A stretch of DNA of 15,764 nt from an uncultured Rickettsiaceae bacterium. GTDB lineage: Bacteria; Pseudomonadota; Alphaproteobacteria; Rickettsiales; Rickettsiaceae. How positions within the stretch are numbered: the stretch's first letter is position 1; each line of letters opens with the position of its first letter. Below, in pieces: positions 1 to 7,166 of the stretch. Both the position numbers and the translations under genes were made by a program. The notes under the pieces were generated by a model. It made no database searches. It was not told the origin of the DNA and saw only the letters and a program-made list of their open reading frames with translations. The stretch covers positions 1 to 15,764 of the forward strand of contig CAJQOE010000043.1 of NCBI GenBank assembly GCA_905479885.1, written 5' to 3'.

Positions 1-728
1 TTTCTTTATTATTGAGAAGACCTCCTGGGCGTGAAGCGTATCCAGGGGATGTGTTTTATTTACATTCAAGATTACTTGAACGCTCAGCTAGAATTAGTGC
101 TGAGTATGTAGAAAAAATTACTAATGGTAAAGTTAAAGGAAAAACAGGTTCTTTAACAGCATTGCCAATAATTGAAACACAAGCTGGGGATGTATCTGCT
201 TTTGTTCCTACAAATGTTATTTCTATTACGGATGGTCAAATTTTCTTGGAAAGTGAGTTGTTTTATAAAGGTATTCGTCCGGCAGTGAATGTGGGTATAT
301 CGGTAAGCCGCGTGGGTTCGGCTGCGCAAACAAAAGCGATCAAGAAGGTGTCTGGTTCAATGAAATTAGAACTTGCTCAGTTTAGAGAAATGGAAGCGTT
401 TGCTCAATTTGGTTCTGATCTTGATGCTTCTACGCAAAAGCTTATAACCCATGGTCAAAAGTTGACTGAGTTGTTAAAACAAGCGCAATATGCGCCTTTT
501 GTTGTTGAAGAGCAGGTGGTTAGTTTATACGCTGGGGTTAAAGGTTATCTAGAAAAAATTGATGCATCACAAGTACGTGAGTTTGAAACAAAATTACTTG
601 ATGATATGCGATTAAAAGGTGATGATATCTTATCTTCTATAAGAAAAGAAAAACAGCTTGATGAAGAAACAGAAAAGAAGCTTAAATCTTATCTGAAGAA
701 GTTCGTTGAAGAATTTTTAGGCAATTAA
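1..728 (+). CDS. atpA: F1F0 ATP synthase subunit alpha, C-terminal part (5'-truncated by window edge)
   Basis: This is the non-catalytic nucleotide-binding subunit of the F1 head, which makes or hydrolyses ATP at the inner face of the plasma membrane. The frame is open from the first base (first whole codon at 3-5) and reads SLLLRRPPGREAYPGDV, a hallmark of the alpha subunit. A little later comes PAVNVGISVSRVGSAAQ, which holds the ATPase alpha/beta signature and the arginine finger (Arg codon at 309-311) that reaches into the beta-subunit active site. The helical C-terminal domain follows and the gene ends normally in TAA. The TTG at 12 is internal, not a start. About 240 of the usual ~510 residues are present, and the rest lies left of the window. 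atpG follows after 13 bases. Confidence 0.98.
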   Translation, partial: SLLLRRPPGREAYPGDVFYLHSRLLERSARISAEYVEKITNGKVKGKTGSLTALPIIETQAGDVSAFVPTNVISITDGQIFLESELFYKGIRPAVNVGISVSRVGSAAQTKAIKKVSGSMKLELAQFREMEAFAQFGSDLDASTQKLITHGQKLTELLKQAQYAPFVVEEQVVSLYAGVKGYLEKIDASQVREFETKLLDDMRLKGDDILSSIRKEKQLDEETEKKLKSYLKKFVEEFLGN

Positions 729-741
729 TAGATTAAGAGAA

Positions 742-1617
742 ATGTCGGGTCTAAAACAACTTAGAAACAGAGTAAAGAGTATAAAATCTACTCAAAAAAT
801 TACCAAGGCTATGCACGTAGTTTCTGCAGCAAAGCTTAAAAAGGTAAAGGAGCAAGCCGAGAATTTTAATGAATATTCTACGGTGCTAGGAGATATAATG
901 TATGATATCTCTACAAGTGGAAATTTGATGGATTTGCCAGCTAATGATCGTAAATTCTTTAATAAGAATTTAGAATATATGACGCATTTATTGGTTGTAA
1001 TGACATCAGAACGCGGCCTATGTGGTGGTTTTAATTCTAGTGTGATTAGAAAAGTTAAGAATGATATTAAAACACTGCAAAGAGAAGGTAAGGCCGTTAA
1101 ATTATTAGTAATAGGTAAAAAGGGTAGAGATGCTCTTAAGGGGCAATATTCTGATATAATAGCGGAGTATTATCATCATAATATCAAAAATAATGTTGAA
1201 TGCTTGGCGCGTGAAGTAAAAGATAAAATTATAGAAATGGTCGAGGGCGAAGAAGTTGGAGCTTGTTATATGTATTATAATCGCTTTAAAAATGCAATGA
1301 CCCAAATTTTGACCAAAGAATGTATCCTACCCGCTGAAACTACAGAAAGCACTGAAATTAGTGCTGTTTCTGAGTATGAATATGAAGGTAGTGATTTAGT
1401 ACATGAGGTTATTCATCTTTATATAAGTGGTGAGATTAATTATGGCTTGCTGCAAAGCAAGGCAAGCGAAGAAGGCGCAAGGATGACCGCAATGGATAAT
1501 GCAACAAGGAACGCAGGTGAATTGGTAGAGAAGTTAACCTTGCAATTAAACAGATCACGTCAAGCAATGATTACTACAGAGCTTACAGAGATTATCTCTG
1601 GGGCAGAAGCTGTATAA
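742..1617 (+). CDS. atpG: F1F0 ATP synthase subunit gamma
   Basis: This is the central rotor shaft of F1, a coiled-coil that turns inside the alpha3beta3 ring. Its 291 residues match the family length. The N-terminal helix starts SGLKQLRNRVKSIKSTQKIT and runs into KAMHVVSAAKL, the family signature. The Rossmann-like middle contains SERGLCGGFNS. The C-terminal helix contains EEGARMTAMDNATRNAGEL and QAMITTELTEIISGAEA. Both helices that form the shaft are intact. Ribosome binding is weak (AAGAGA immediately before ATG), so translational coupling to atpA, 13 bases upstream, is likely. The order atpA-atpG is standard, but the next gene is not atpD as expected. Confidence 0.98.
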   Translation: MSGLKQLRNRVKSIKSTQKITKAMHVVSAAKLKKVKEQAENFNEYSTVLGDIMYDISTSGNLMDLPANDRKFFNKNLEYMTHLLVVMTSERGLCGGFNSSVIRKVKNDIKTLQREGKAVKLLVIGKKGRDALKGQYSDIIAEYYHHNIKNNVECLAREVKDKIIEMVEGEEVGACYMYYNRFKNAMTQILTKECILPAETTESTEISAVSEYEYEGSDLVHEVIHLYISGEINYGLLQSKASEEGARMTAMDNATRNAGELVEKLTLQLNRSRQAMITTELTEIISGAEAV

Positions 1618-1629
1618 AGGAGTATATAA

Positions 1630-1818
1630 ATGCCATTTTTGAATATACAATTGATGAAAGGAAGAACAATAGAGCAAAAACGTCAACTTGTCTCTAGCGT
1701 CACGAAAGCAGTTTGTGAGTCAGTGGACGTCGCTCCTGAAAAGGTGCGCGTAGTGTTGTCTGAGATGGAGGCGGAGGATTGTGCTATTGCTGGTGTATTA
1801 GTGATAGATCAAGTATGA
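1630..1818 (+). CDS. 4-oxalocrotonate tautomerase-like small protein inside the atp cluster
   Basis: This 62-residue protein belongs to the tautomerase superfamily, small beta-alpha-beta subunits that form hexamers and use the amino-terminal proline as a catalytic base. After Met removal the chain starts PFLNIQLMKGRTIEQK. Pro1, Arg11 and Arg39 (in KVRVVLSEM) all fall at the canonical 4-OT positions. The hydrophobic active-site Phe50 of 4-OT is Cys here, and the GIGG-like turn reads AIAG, so substrate preference may differ. A very good Shine-Dalgarno (AAGGAG, about 1617-1622) precedes ATG by 7 bases, stronger than those of the atp genes around it. It sits 12 bases after atpG and 63 bases before atpD, in the same direction. 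The family is clear. The true substrate is unknown, and an aromatic-catabolism role is not supported by the neighbours. Confidence 0.88.
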   Translation: MPFLNIQLMKGRTIEQKRQLVSSVTKAVCESVDVAPEKVRVVLSEMEAEDCAIAGVLVIDQV

Positions 1819-1881
1819 GTAGTCTTGTAACTACAAAAATAAATAAAATAATTTTAATCGTTCAGTTAATGGGTTTTAAAA

Positions 1882-3318
1882 ATGGAAAATAACAAAGGAA
1901 AAATCACTCAAATTATTTCAGCAATTGTTGATGTAAAATTTGGTGGCGGTGCACAACTTCCTAATATTTTAAATGCACTTGAATGTGAAAATAATGGTCA
2001 AAAATTAGTGCTTGAAGTGGCGCAGCATATCGGTGACAGCACAGCACGTTGTATCGCTATGGACTCTACTGATGGGTTAACTCGTGGATTATTAGTAACA
2101 GATACAGGAGCTCCTATACAAGTCCCAGTGGGTAAAGGCACACTAGGTCGTATTATGAATGTTATTGGTGAACCTGTTGACGAACGAGGGCCAATTAAAA
2201 GCAAAACATTTTCATCAATTTATCGTGATGCACCAGCATTTGACGAGCAATCTACCGAAAGAAGTATATTAGTTACTGGTATCAAGGTTGTAGACCTGTT
2301 AGCTCCATATGCAAAAGGTGGCAAGATTGGTCTGTTTGGTGGCGCAGGTGTAGGTAAAACTGTTATTATCATGGAGCTAATTAACAACGTTGCAAAAGCC
2401 CATGGTGGTTATACAGCATTTGCTGGCGTTGGTGAGCGTACAAGAGAAGGTAATGACCTTTATCACGAGATGATTGATTCTGGAGTTATTAATCCAGATA
2501 AATTGGAAGAATCAAAGGTAGCTTTAGTATATGGTCAAATGAATGAGCCGCCTGGGGCGCGTGCGAAAGTAGCTTTTACTGGATTAACTATTGCAGAGCA
2601 TTTTCGTGATTTAGATGGTGGCCAAGATGTGTTATTTTTTGTTGATAATATATTTCGTTTCACCCAAGCTGGTTCTGAAATATCAGCAACATTAGGACGT
2701 ATTCCATCAGCCGTTGGTTATCAACCGACATTAGCAACCGACATGGGAGCATTGCAAGAGCGTATTACTTCTACAACGAGAGGTTCGATTACTTCGGTAC
2801 AAGCTATTTATGTGCCAGCCGATGATCTGACTGATCCTGCTCCGGCTACATCATTTACGCATCTTGATGCTACTACAGTGTTAAGTCGTCAAATAGCAGA
2901 ATTGGGTATTTATCCGGCTGTGGATCCACTAGATAGTAGTTCACAGATGTTAGACCCTGAAATTGTTGGTGATGAGCATTATAATATAGCAAGGGAAGTG
3001 CAAAAAGTTTTGCAAACATATAAGTCGCTTCAAGATATTATTGCGATTCTAGGAATGGATGAATTATCAGAAGAAGATAAGCTGATAGTAAGTCGTGCGC
3101 GTAAAATTCAACGATTCTTATCACAACCATTCCATGTTGCTGAAGTGTTTACTGGTTTGTCTGGGAAATTTGTTGACCTTGCTGATACCATTGCTGGTTT
3201 TAAAGGTTTGGTTGAGGGTAAGTATGATCATTTACCAGAAGCAGCTTTTTATATGATTGGTACCATTGAAGAAGCGGTAGAGAAAGCCAAAAAGATGGAA
3301 TCTAAAGAGGAAGTGTAA
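1882..3318 (+). CDS. atpD: F1F0 ATP synthase subunit beta (catalytic)
   Basis: This catalytic subunit of F1 is 478 residues long, full length for the family. The Walker A loop GGAGVGKT is at residues 153-160. GERTREGNDLY follows from about residue 184, with the catalytic Glu185. The Walker B strand is VLFFVDNIFRFTQAGSE, and the SAVGYQPTLATDMG and PAVDPLDSSS signatures are intact. No strong Shine-Dalgarno precedes the ATG. The 63-base gap from the tautomerase gene contains a small inverted repeat (GTAGT at 1819-1823, ACTAC at 1830-1834) and a very AT-rich stretch that could hold a secondary promoter, but no convincing -10/-35 pair could be assigned. atpC follows after 7 bases. Confidence 0.99.
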   Translation: MENNKGKITQIISAIVDVKFGGGAQLPNILNALECENNGQKLVLEVAQHIGDSTARCIAMDSTDGLTRGLLVTDTGAPIQVPVGKGTLGRIMNVIGEPVDERGPIKSKTFSSIYRDAPAFDEQSTERSILVTGIKVVDLLAPYAKGGKIGLFGGAGVGKTVIIMELINNVAKAHGGYTAFAGVGERTREGNDLYHEMIDSGVINPDKLEESKVALVYGQMNEPPGARAKVAFTGLTIAEHFRDLDGGQDVLFFVDNIFRFTQAGSEISATLGRIPSAVGYQPTLATDMGALQERITSTTRGSITSVQAIYVPADDLTDPAPATSFTHLDATTVLSRQIAELGIYPAVDPLDSSSQMLDPEIVGDEHYNIAREVQKVLQTYKSLQDIIAILGMDELSEEDKLIVSRARKIQRFLSQPFHVAEVFTGLSGKFVDLADTIAGFKGLVEGKYDHLPEAAFYMIGTIEEAVEKAKKMESKEEV

Positions 3319-3325
3319 TTATATT

Positions 3326-3724
3326 ATGACCGAAACACTCTTAGTAAAAATTATTTTACCATCTAAGGTAGCCTTAAAAATGGATGCTACTTTGGTAAAT
3401 ATTCCTGGTAGCGAAGGGGTCTTCGGAGTTTTGCCGGGGCATGCAAAGTTTGCTTCTAGTATAGATGTTGGAGTTATCACTTTATTTTCTCGAGAAGAAA
3501 CAATTAAATATTTTATTTACGTTGGAGTCGCTCAAATAACTGGTTCAGAACTTAATATTTTGAGTGAATTTGCCATTGATTTAGCAAAAGAAAATACTGC
3601 ATCTGTGCGTAAGAAAATAACTGACTTGAAAAATAACTTATCTGAAGTACCGGCTGATTCCATTGAGGCGGACATTACCTCTGATAATATAGAAAAATAT
3701 CAATCATTACTAAATTTCATATAG
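3326..3724 (+). CDS. atpC: F1F0 ATP synthase subunit epsilon
   Basis: Epsilon links the gamma shaft to the membrane c-ring and damps ATP hydrolysis. The 132-residue protein starts with the beta-sandwich domain (LLVKIILPSKVALKMDATLVNIP), contains the family motif GSEGVFGVLPGHA, and continues with the strand pair around YFIYVGVAQITGSELNILSE. The C-terminal helical region (about residues 85-132) is divergent, which is normal for this domain. It closes the atp gene set in the order alpha-gamma-(tautomerase)-beta-epsilon. The ATG lies 7 bases after the atpD stop. A GAGGAAG run in the last atpD codons (3306-3312) could bind ribosomes, although its spacing is long. queD begins 10 bases after the stop. 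Confidence 0.95.
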   Translation: MTETLLVKIILPSKVALKMDATLVNIPGSEGVFGVLPGHAKFASSIDVGVITLFSREETIKYFIYVGVAQITGSELNILSEFAIDLAKENTASVRKKITDLKNNLSEVPADSIEADITSDNIEKYQSLLNFI

Positions 3725-3734
3725 GTTTAAATAC

Positions 3735-4153
3735 ATGATAGAGTGTACGCGTCGTATAGAATTCGACGCTGGCCATAGAGTCATTGGTCATCAACATAAA
3801 TGTAAGTATTTACATGGGCATAGATATGTCTGGAAATTACAGCTATGAGTACGGAATTAAATGAACTAGGCATGGTAGTTGATTTTGGAGAGTTAAAAAA
3901 CATTATTAAAGATTGGATTGATGAAAATTTGGATCATAATGTGATATTACATGAAGATGATAAGGCTCTTGGAAGTCTTATCGCAAGCCAAACAGGACAG
4001 AATATATATTATTTAAAGTCTAATCCAACCGCAGAAAACATTGCATTACATTTGAAATCAGATATTATACCTAAGTTGTTTACTAAAAATTCATTCAATA
4101 TAGTTAGACTTAAATTATTCGAAACACCAAATTCTTTTGTTGAAGTGAAATGA
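3735..4153 (+). pseudogene. queD: 6-carboxy-5,6,7,8-tetrahydropterin synthase (QueD/PTPS family), split by a frame disruption
   Basis: QueD makes 6-carboxytetrahydropterin from dihydroneopterin triphosphate, an early step toward queuosine in tRNA. The homology spans two frames. The first (ATG 3735 to TGA 3846-3848, 37 codons) starts MIECTRRIEFDAGHRV and holds the three zinc ligands (His14, His27, His29) and the catalytic Cys23 in HKCKYLHGH. The second (from ATG 3845, 102 codons, ending 4153) reads STELNELGMVVDFGEL and holds the Asp-His pair (LDHN) and the C-terminal Glu of FETP. The two halves together look like one normal enzyme of about 139 residues. The junction is an ATGA overlap, so a terminating ribosome could re-initiate, giving two polypeptides. 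No slippery heptamer is visible. It is either a recent single-base pseudogenisation, a functional split gene, or a sequencing error. The 3' end overlaps cutA by 4 bases. Confidence 0.88.
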
Positions 4154-4476
4154 GTAAGGAGTGTTGTGTCGTTATAACGACAACTAACAACGAAGAAACG
4201 GCAAAATTAATTGCAAAAACTTTGGTTGAAAGCAAGTTAGCTGCTTGTGTACAACTGGATGAAGTTCAAAGTTTCTTTTATTATGAGGCGAAGGTTGAGC
4301 AAGAGAAAGAAATTCGCTTGTTTATAAAGGCCCCAAGTGATAATTATAAAAGTATTGAAAAATCTATAAAATTCAATCACAATTATCAGCTGCCTCAGAT
4401 AATCAAGCTTGATATTACCGATGGCTTGCCACAATATCTAAATTGGATACATGGTGGTCTAAGAGACGGAATATAA
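4150..4476 (+). CDS. cutA: CutA1-type divalent cation tolerance protein
   Basis: This small trimeric, ferredoxin-like-fold protein is linked historically to copper and other divalent metal tolerance; its true biochemical role is unsettled. The 108 residues match the family. Visible motifs are VITTTNNEETAKLIAKTL at the N-terminus, KLAACVQL in the second strand, the SFFYYEAKVEQEKEIRLFIK segment (usually YxWxGK in relatives), and the C-terminal HNYQLPQIIKLDITDGLPQY with LNWI. The start ATG overlaps the queD stop (ATGA), a sign of coupled translation. The symporter gene begins 28 bases later. Family assignment is firm. Confidence 0.93.
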   Translation: MSKECCVVITTTNNEETAKLIAKTLVESKLAACVQLDEVQSFFYYEAKVEQEKEIRLFIKAPSDNYKSIEKSIKFNHNYQLPQIIKLDITDGLPQYLNWIHGGLRDGI

Positions 4477-4504
4477 GCTTAAACCAAATTTATGGAGTTT
4501 GTTT

Positions 4505-5713
4505 ATGAAGTTATGGCATAAAGTATTTATAGGCCTAATATTAGGCTTGTTTCTTGGAATATATTTACCCCAACATGTTGAGTTTGTAAAACCGATAGGC
4601 ACGGTGTTTTTGCGTTTAATCAAAATGGTTATAGTACCGTTGCTGTTTTTCAGTTTGTTATCTGGAATTACAGGAATGCGTGATCCTAGCTCTATTGGCA
4701 GGGTGGCAAAAAAATCAGTTCTTGCATATTTTGGAACAACTTGCTTTGCAGTTATATTTGGTCTTGGTGTCGCGCAGATAATGCAGCCTGGTAGCGGTCT
4801 AGTTTTGGATTTAGGCCCGTTGCCTGAAAGCAACTTTAGAGAAAGTAGTTTTGATATTATTAATTTTTTAATTGAGGTAGTGCCAAGTAATATTTTTGTA
4901 GCCTTTGCGGATTCAAATATTTTACAAGTTGTATTCTTTTCCATTTTTACTGGTGTAATAATTAATAGCATGGGTTCTTCTGTTGATCCTTTAAGAGAAT
5001 TTATCCAATCAGCAGCAAAGCTAGTGCTAAAAATGATAGCGATAATTGTTGAATTGTCACCATATGCGGCCTTTGCTTTAACTGCGTGGGTTGTTGGTAC
5101 TCAGGGGTTGGATATTATGATGAGCCTTGGTAAGCTAGTTGTCGCAATAACAATTGCTTATATATTACAATATTTAATATTTGGGCTATTTATCATCGTA
5201 TTTTGTCGTTTATCTCCTATACCATTTTATAAAAAGAGTATAGAGTATCAAATGATAGCTATTTCTACCGGCAGTAGTAAAGCAAGCCTTGCAACTACTA
5301 TGCAGGTTTGTCGTCAAAAGTTAGGTGTTTCTGAAACAAGCACATCATTTGTATTGCCGCTTGGGGCTTCAATTAATATGGATGGTTTGGCCATTAAACT
5401 TGGCATATCTGTCATGTTTTTTGCTCAAATTATGGGAGTGCAGTTAGGTCTAAATGATTATATGGTTATCATCATAACGGGCACGCTTGGTTCCATAGGT
5501 GGAGCAGGTATACCTGGTTCATTTATTATCATGTTACCAATAATGTTGACATCTGTGGGGTTACCTATTGAAGGTGTAGCGCTATTGGTGGGTATAGATA
5601 GAGTGTTGGATTTGTTTAGTACGGCAATTAATATTACTGGCGATGCAACAATTACTTTGGTTGTCGATAGCACAGAAGGTACTCTAGATAGAGATATGTA
5701 TAATTCTGATTAA
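4505..5713 (+). CDS. Dicarboxylate/amino acid:cation symporter (DAACS, GltP/DctA family), probably not acidic-substrate specific
   Basis: This secondary transporter of the inner membrane couples uptake of small carboxylates or amino acids to Na+ or H+. The start is taken at ATG 4505, because GGAG at 4494-4497 is properly spaced; the upstream in-frame TTG at 4499 is less likely. The 402 residues contain about eight hydrophobic helices plus the family landmarks: the serine-rich hairpin region STGSSKASLATTM, GASINMDGLAI (NMDG motif of TM7), GIPGSF (hairpin 2), and DRVLDLFSTAINITGD in TM8. In that last motif, residue Ser372 aligns with the Arg of GltPh (Arg397) and DctA that binds the substrate side-chain carboxylate. 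This suggests a neutral amino acid or another non-acidic substrate. It sits 9 bases before a TAXI binding protein gene. Confidence 0.92.
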   Translation: MKLWHKVFIGLILGLFLGIYLPQHVEFVKPIGTVFLRLIKMVIVPLLFFSLLSGITGMRDPSSIGRVAKKSVLAYFGTTCFAVIFGLGVAQIMQPGSGLVLDLGPLPESNFRESSFDIINFLIEVVPSNIFVAFADSNILQVVFFSIFTGVIINSMGSSVDPLREFIQSAAKLVLKMIAIIVELSPYAAFALTAWVVGTQGLDIMMSLGKLVVAITIAYILQYLIFGLFIIVFCRLSPIPFYKKSIEYQMIAISTGSSKASLATTMQVCRQKLGVSETSTSFVLPLGASINMDGLAIKLGISVMFFAQIMGVQLGLNDYMVIIITGTLGSIGGAGIPGSFIIMLPIMLTSVGLPIEGVALLVGIDRVLDLFSTAINITGDATITLVVDSTEGTLDRDMYNSD

Positions 5714-5722
5714 GGTTTGTAA

Positions 5723-6658
5723 GTGAAACTAATGCGTATTATTATTTTATTATTAATTTCTTGTCTAATTTTGCCGATGCATGTTGCGCGAGCAGCGGAT
5801 GCAAACATAATAAAGATAGGCACTGGAGGTTTATTAGAGGGTCACTATAATATTGGTTTAAAATTATGTCGTTATATTTCACAAGCTAATGATAATATCA
5901 AATGTCAGGTGGTGCCAACACAAGGTTCACTAGATAGCCTATGGTTGTTGCAACGTGGCAAGATTGATTTCGCATTTGTGCTGTCTAATTTGGCAATAGA
6001 TTCTTATAAAGGCACTGGTTACTTTACAGGTACTAAACCGTTCAAAGAGATGTATCAGCTATTGCGTTTGCATGATGAAATTTTTACAGTCCTTGTAAAG
6101 GATGATGATAAAATTTTGGTATTTGCAGATTTGGATGGTCGAAAATTATCTAATGGCCCTCCTAATTCCGATAGTTCAGTGGCATATAAAGCGTTAGAAC
6201 CTTATTATGATTTTAAAAACTCTCCGATTGATGTTGAGCTTGCTTACGAAGATTATGCAAAAGCATTTTGCAATGGAGAAATTGATGCTATTATGACAAT
6301 GACAGGACATCCTAGCTCGTTGGTTAATTTAATATCACATTCATGTGAAGTGGATTTTGCTGCTATAGATGCTGATAAGATAGAATTATTAGTAAAAAAT
6401 AATCCAGGTTTTCACAAGGTAGTTTTAGAGGCAGGTAAATATCCAGGTGTTACTGAAGCTCAAGAAACAGTAGCTACTCCTATTATTTTTGTAGCAGGGG
6501 CGTCTGTGAACAAGGATATTGTGAAAAATTTTATATCTTATTTCAAGACAAAGATTTCGAGATTTAAGACTAACGACCCGCTTCTTTCTGGATTAGAAGA
6601 TAGCCATTTTATGAGTGAGTTTGTTTTGCCAGGTTTTAATGATAGTATAGACGAATAG
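5723..6658 (+). CDS. TAXI-family TRAP transporter solute-binding protein
   Basis: This is a periplasmic substrate receptor of the TAXI subgroup. A GTG start at 5723 is preceded by AAGG at about 5713-5716; the internal ATG at 5732 is an alternative. The signal peptide is MKLMRIIILLLISCLIL followed by PMHVARA, with probable cleavage after ARA. The mature protein begins IIKIGTGGLLEGHYNIGLKLCR, the classic TAXI opening. GSLDSLWLLQRGKIDFAFVLSN matches the family's second motif (GSxxNxxxLxxGxxDFAxxQ-like). A GHPSS turn lies in the second lobe. At 311 residues the length is normal. No TRAP membrane subunits (DctQ/DctM type) occur in the window, so its partner is elsewhere or it works differently. 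It is adjacent to the symporter gene and probably co-transcribed. Confidence 0.9.
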   Translation: MKLMRIIILLLISCLILPMHVARAADANIIKIGTGGLLEGHYNIGLKLCRYISQANDNIKCQVVPTQGSLDSLWLLQRGKIDFAFVLSNLAIDSYKGTGYFTGTKPFKEMYQLLRLHDEIFTVLVKDDDKILVFADLDGRKLSNGPPNSDSSVAYKALEPYYDFKNSPIDVELAYEDYAKAFCNGEIDAIMTMTGHPSSLVNLISHSCEVDFAAIDADKIELLVKNNPGFHKVVLEAGKYPGVTEAQETVATPIIFVAGASVNKDIVKNFISYFKTKISRFKTNDPLLSGLEDSHFMSEFVLPGFNDSIDE

Positions 6659-6693
6659 TAGAAAATAAAAATTAGTAGAGATTAATACAAGTT

Positions 6694-7122
6694 ATGTTTA
6701 AGAATATAATAATCCCAGTTGATTTATCTGATAAAGAATCTATTAAAGTGGTTTTTCCAGCAGCTTTAAATTTTGTCAATGCATTTGGATCTAAACTTCA
6801 TCTAGTGCATATCATGCCGAATTTTGGTATGAAGATGGTAGAGGAGTATTTACCGCGTCATTGGATGAGTGATCAAAAAGAAAAATATAATAAAATTTTT
6901 GATGAACTGGTAAAAAAATTTATTCCAGAAGGGATAGAAGTTGAATTTCATATTAGTCGTGGTGCGATTTACGATGAAATTATTAATTACTCAGAGAAAC
7001 TAGAAGCGGATTTGATTATTTTATCGGCTGTTAGACCACAGCTGAGAGATTATATGCTTGGACCAAATGCTTCAAAAATTGTACGGCATTCTTCAATTTC
7101 TGTGTTAGTCGTTAGAGACTAA
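6694..7122 (+). CDS. Universal stress protein (UspA family), single domain
   Basis: This cytoplasmic single-domain USP of 142 residues is usually a dimer, often induced under starvation or stress. It starts FKNIIIPVDLSDKES, the conserved first strand with its Asp, and ends with SKIVRHSSISVLVVRD, the typical last helix and strand. The nucleotide-loop region reads SAVRPQLRDYMLGPNA. The family's ATP-binding pattern G-x2-G-x9-G-S/T is only partly kept: the first two Gly positions are not Gly, and GPN stands in place of GS. ATP binding is therefore uncertain. It is the last gene of the + strand block, 35 bases after the TAXI receptor gene, and its stop codon forms part of a probable terminator hairpin. 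Confidence 0.92.
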   Translation: MFKNIIIPVDLSDKESIKVVFPAALNFVNAFGSKLHLVHIMPNFGMKMVEEYLPRHWMSDQKEKYNKIFDELVKKFIPEGIEVEFHISRGAIYDEIINYSEKLEADLIILSAVRPQLRDYMLGPNASKIVRHSSISVLVVRD

Positions 7123-7131
7123 TTGTTTTTT
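7104..7131 (+). terminator. Probable rho-independent terminator at the end of the stress-protein gene
   Basis: An inverted repeat TTAGTC (7105-7110) / GACTAA (7117-7122), with a 6-base loop and a flanking G-T pair, is followed directly by TTGTTTTTT. The stem is short and only one third G+C, so termination may be partial. Position supports it: it includes the stop codon of the last gene of the block and precedes the convergent pagL-like gene. Confidence 0.5.
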
Positions 7132-7166
7132 GTTATACAAATTGGCAACTCTTGTAAAATTATTTA

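Noticed and set aside
3840..3850. Programmed -1 frameshift in queD
   Set aside because: No X-XXY-YYZ slippery heptamer occurs at the junction (bases ACAGCTATGAG), so re-initiation or mutation is the better explanation.
4459..4971. 170-codon - strand frame
   Set aside because: It lies antisense to the symporter gene, whose motifs and ribosome site are clear.
7132..7166. Terminator for the pagL-like gene on the - strand
   Set aside because: Only a 4-5 bp AT stem with no T-run was found; not supportable.
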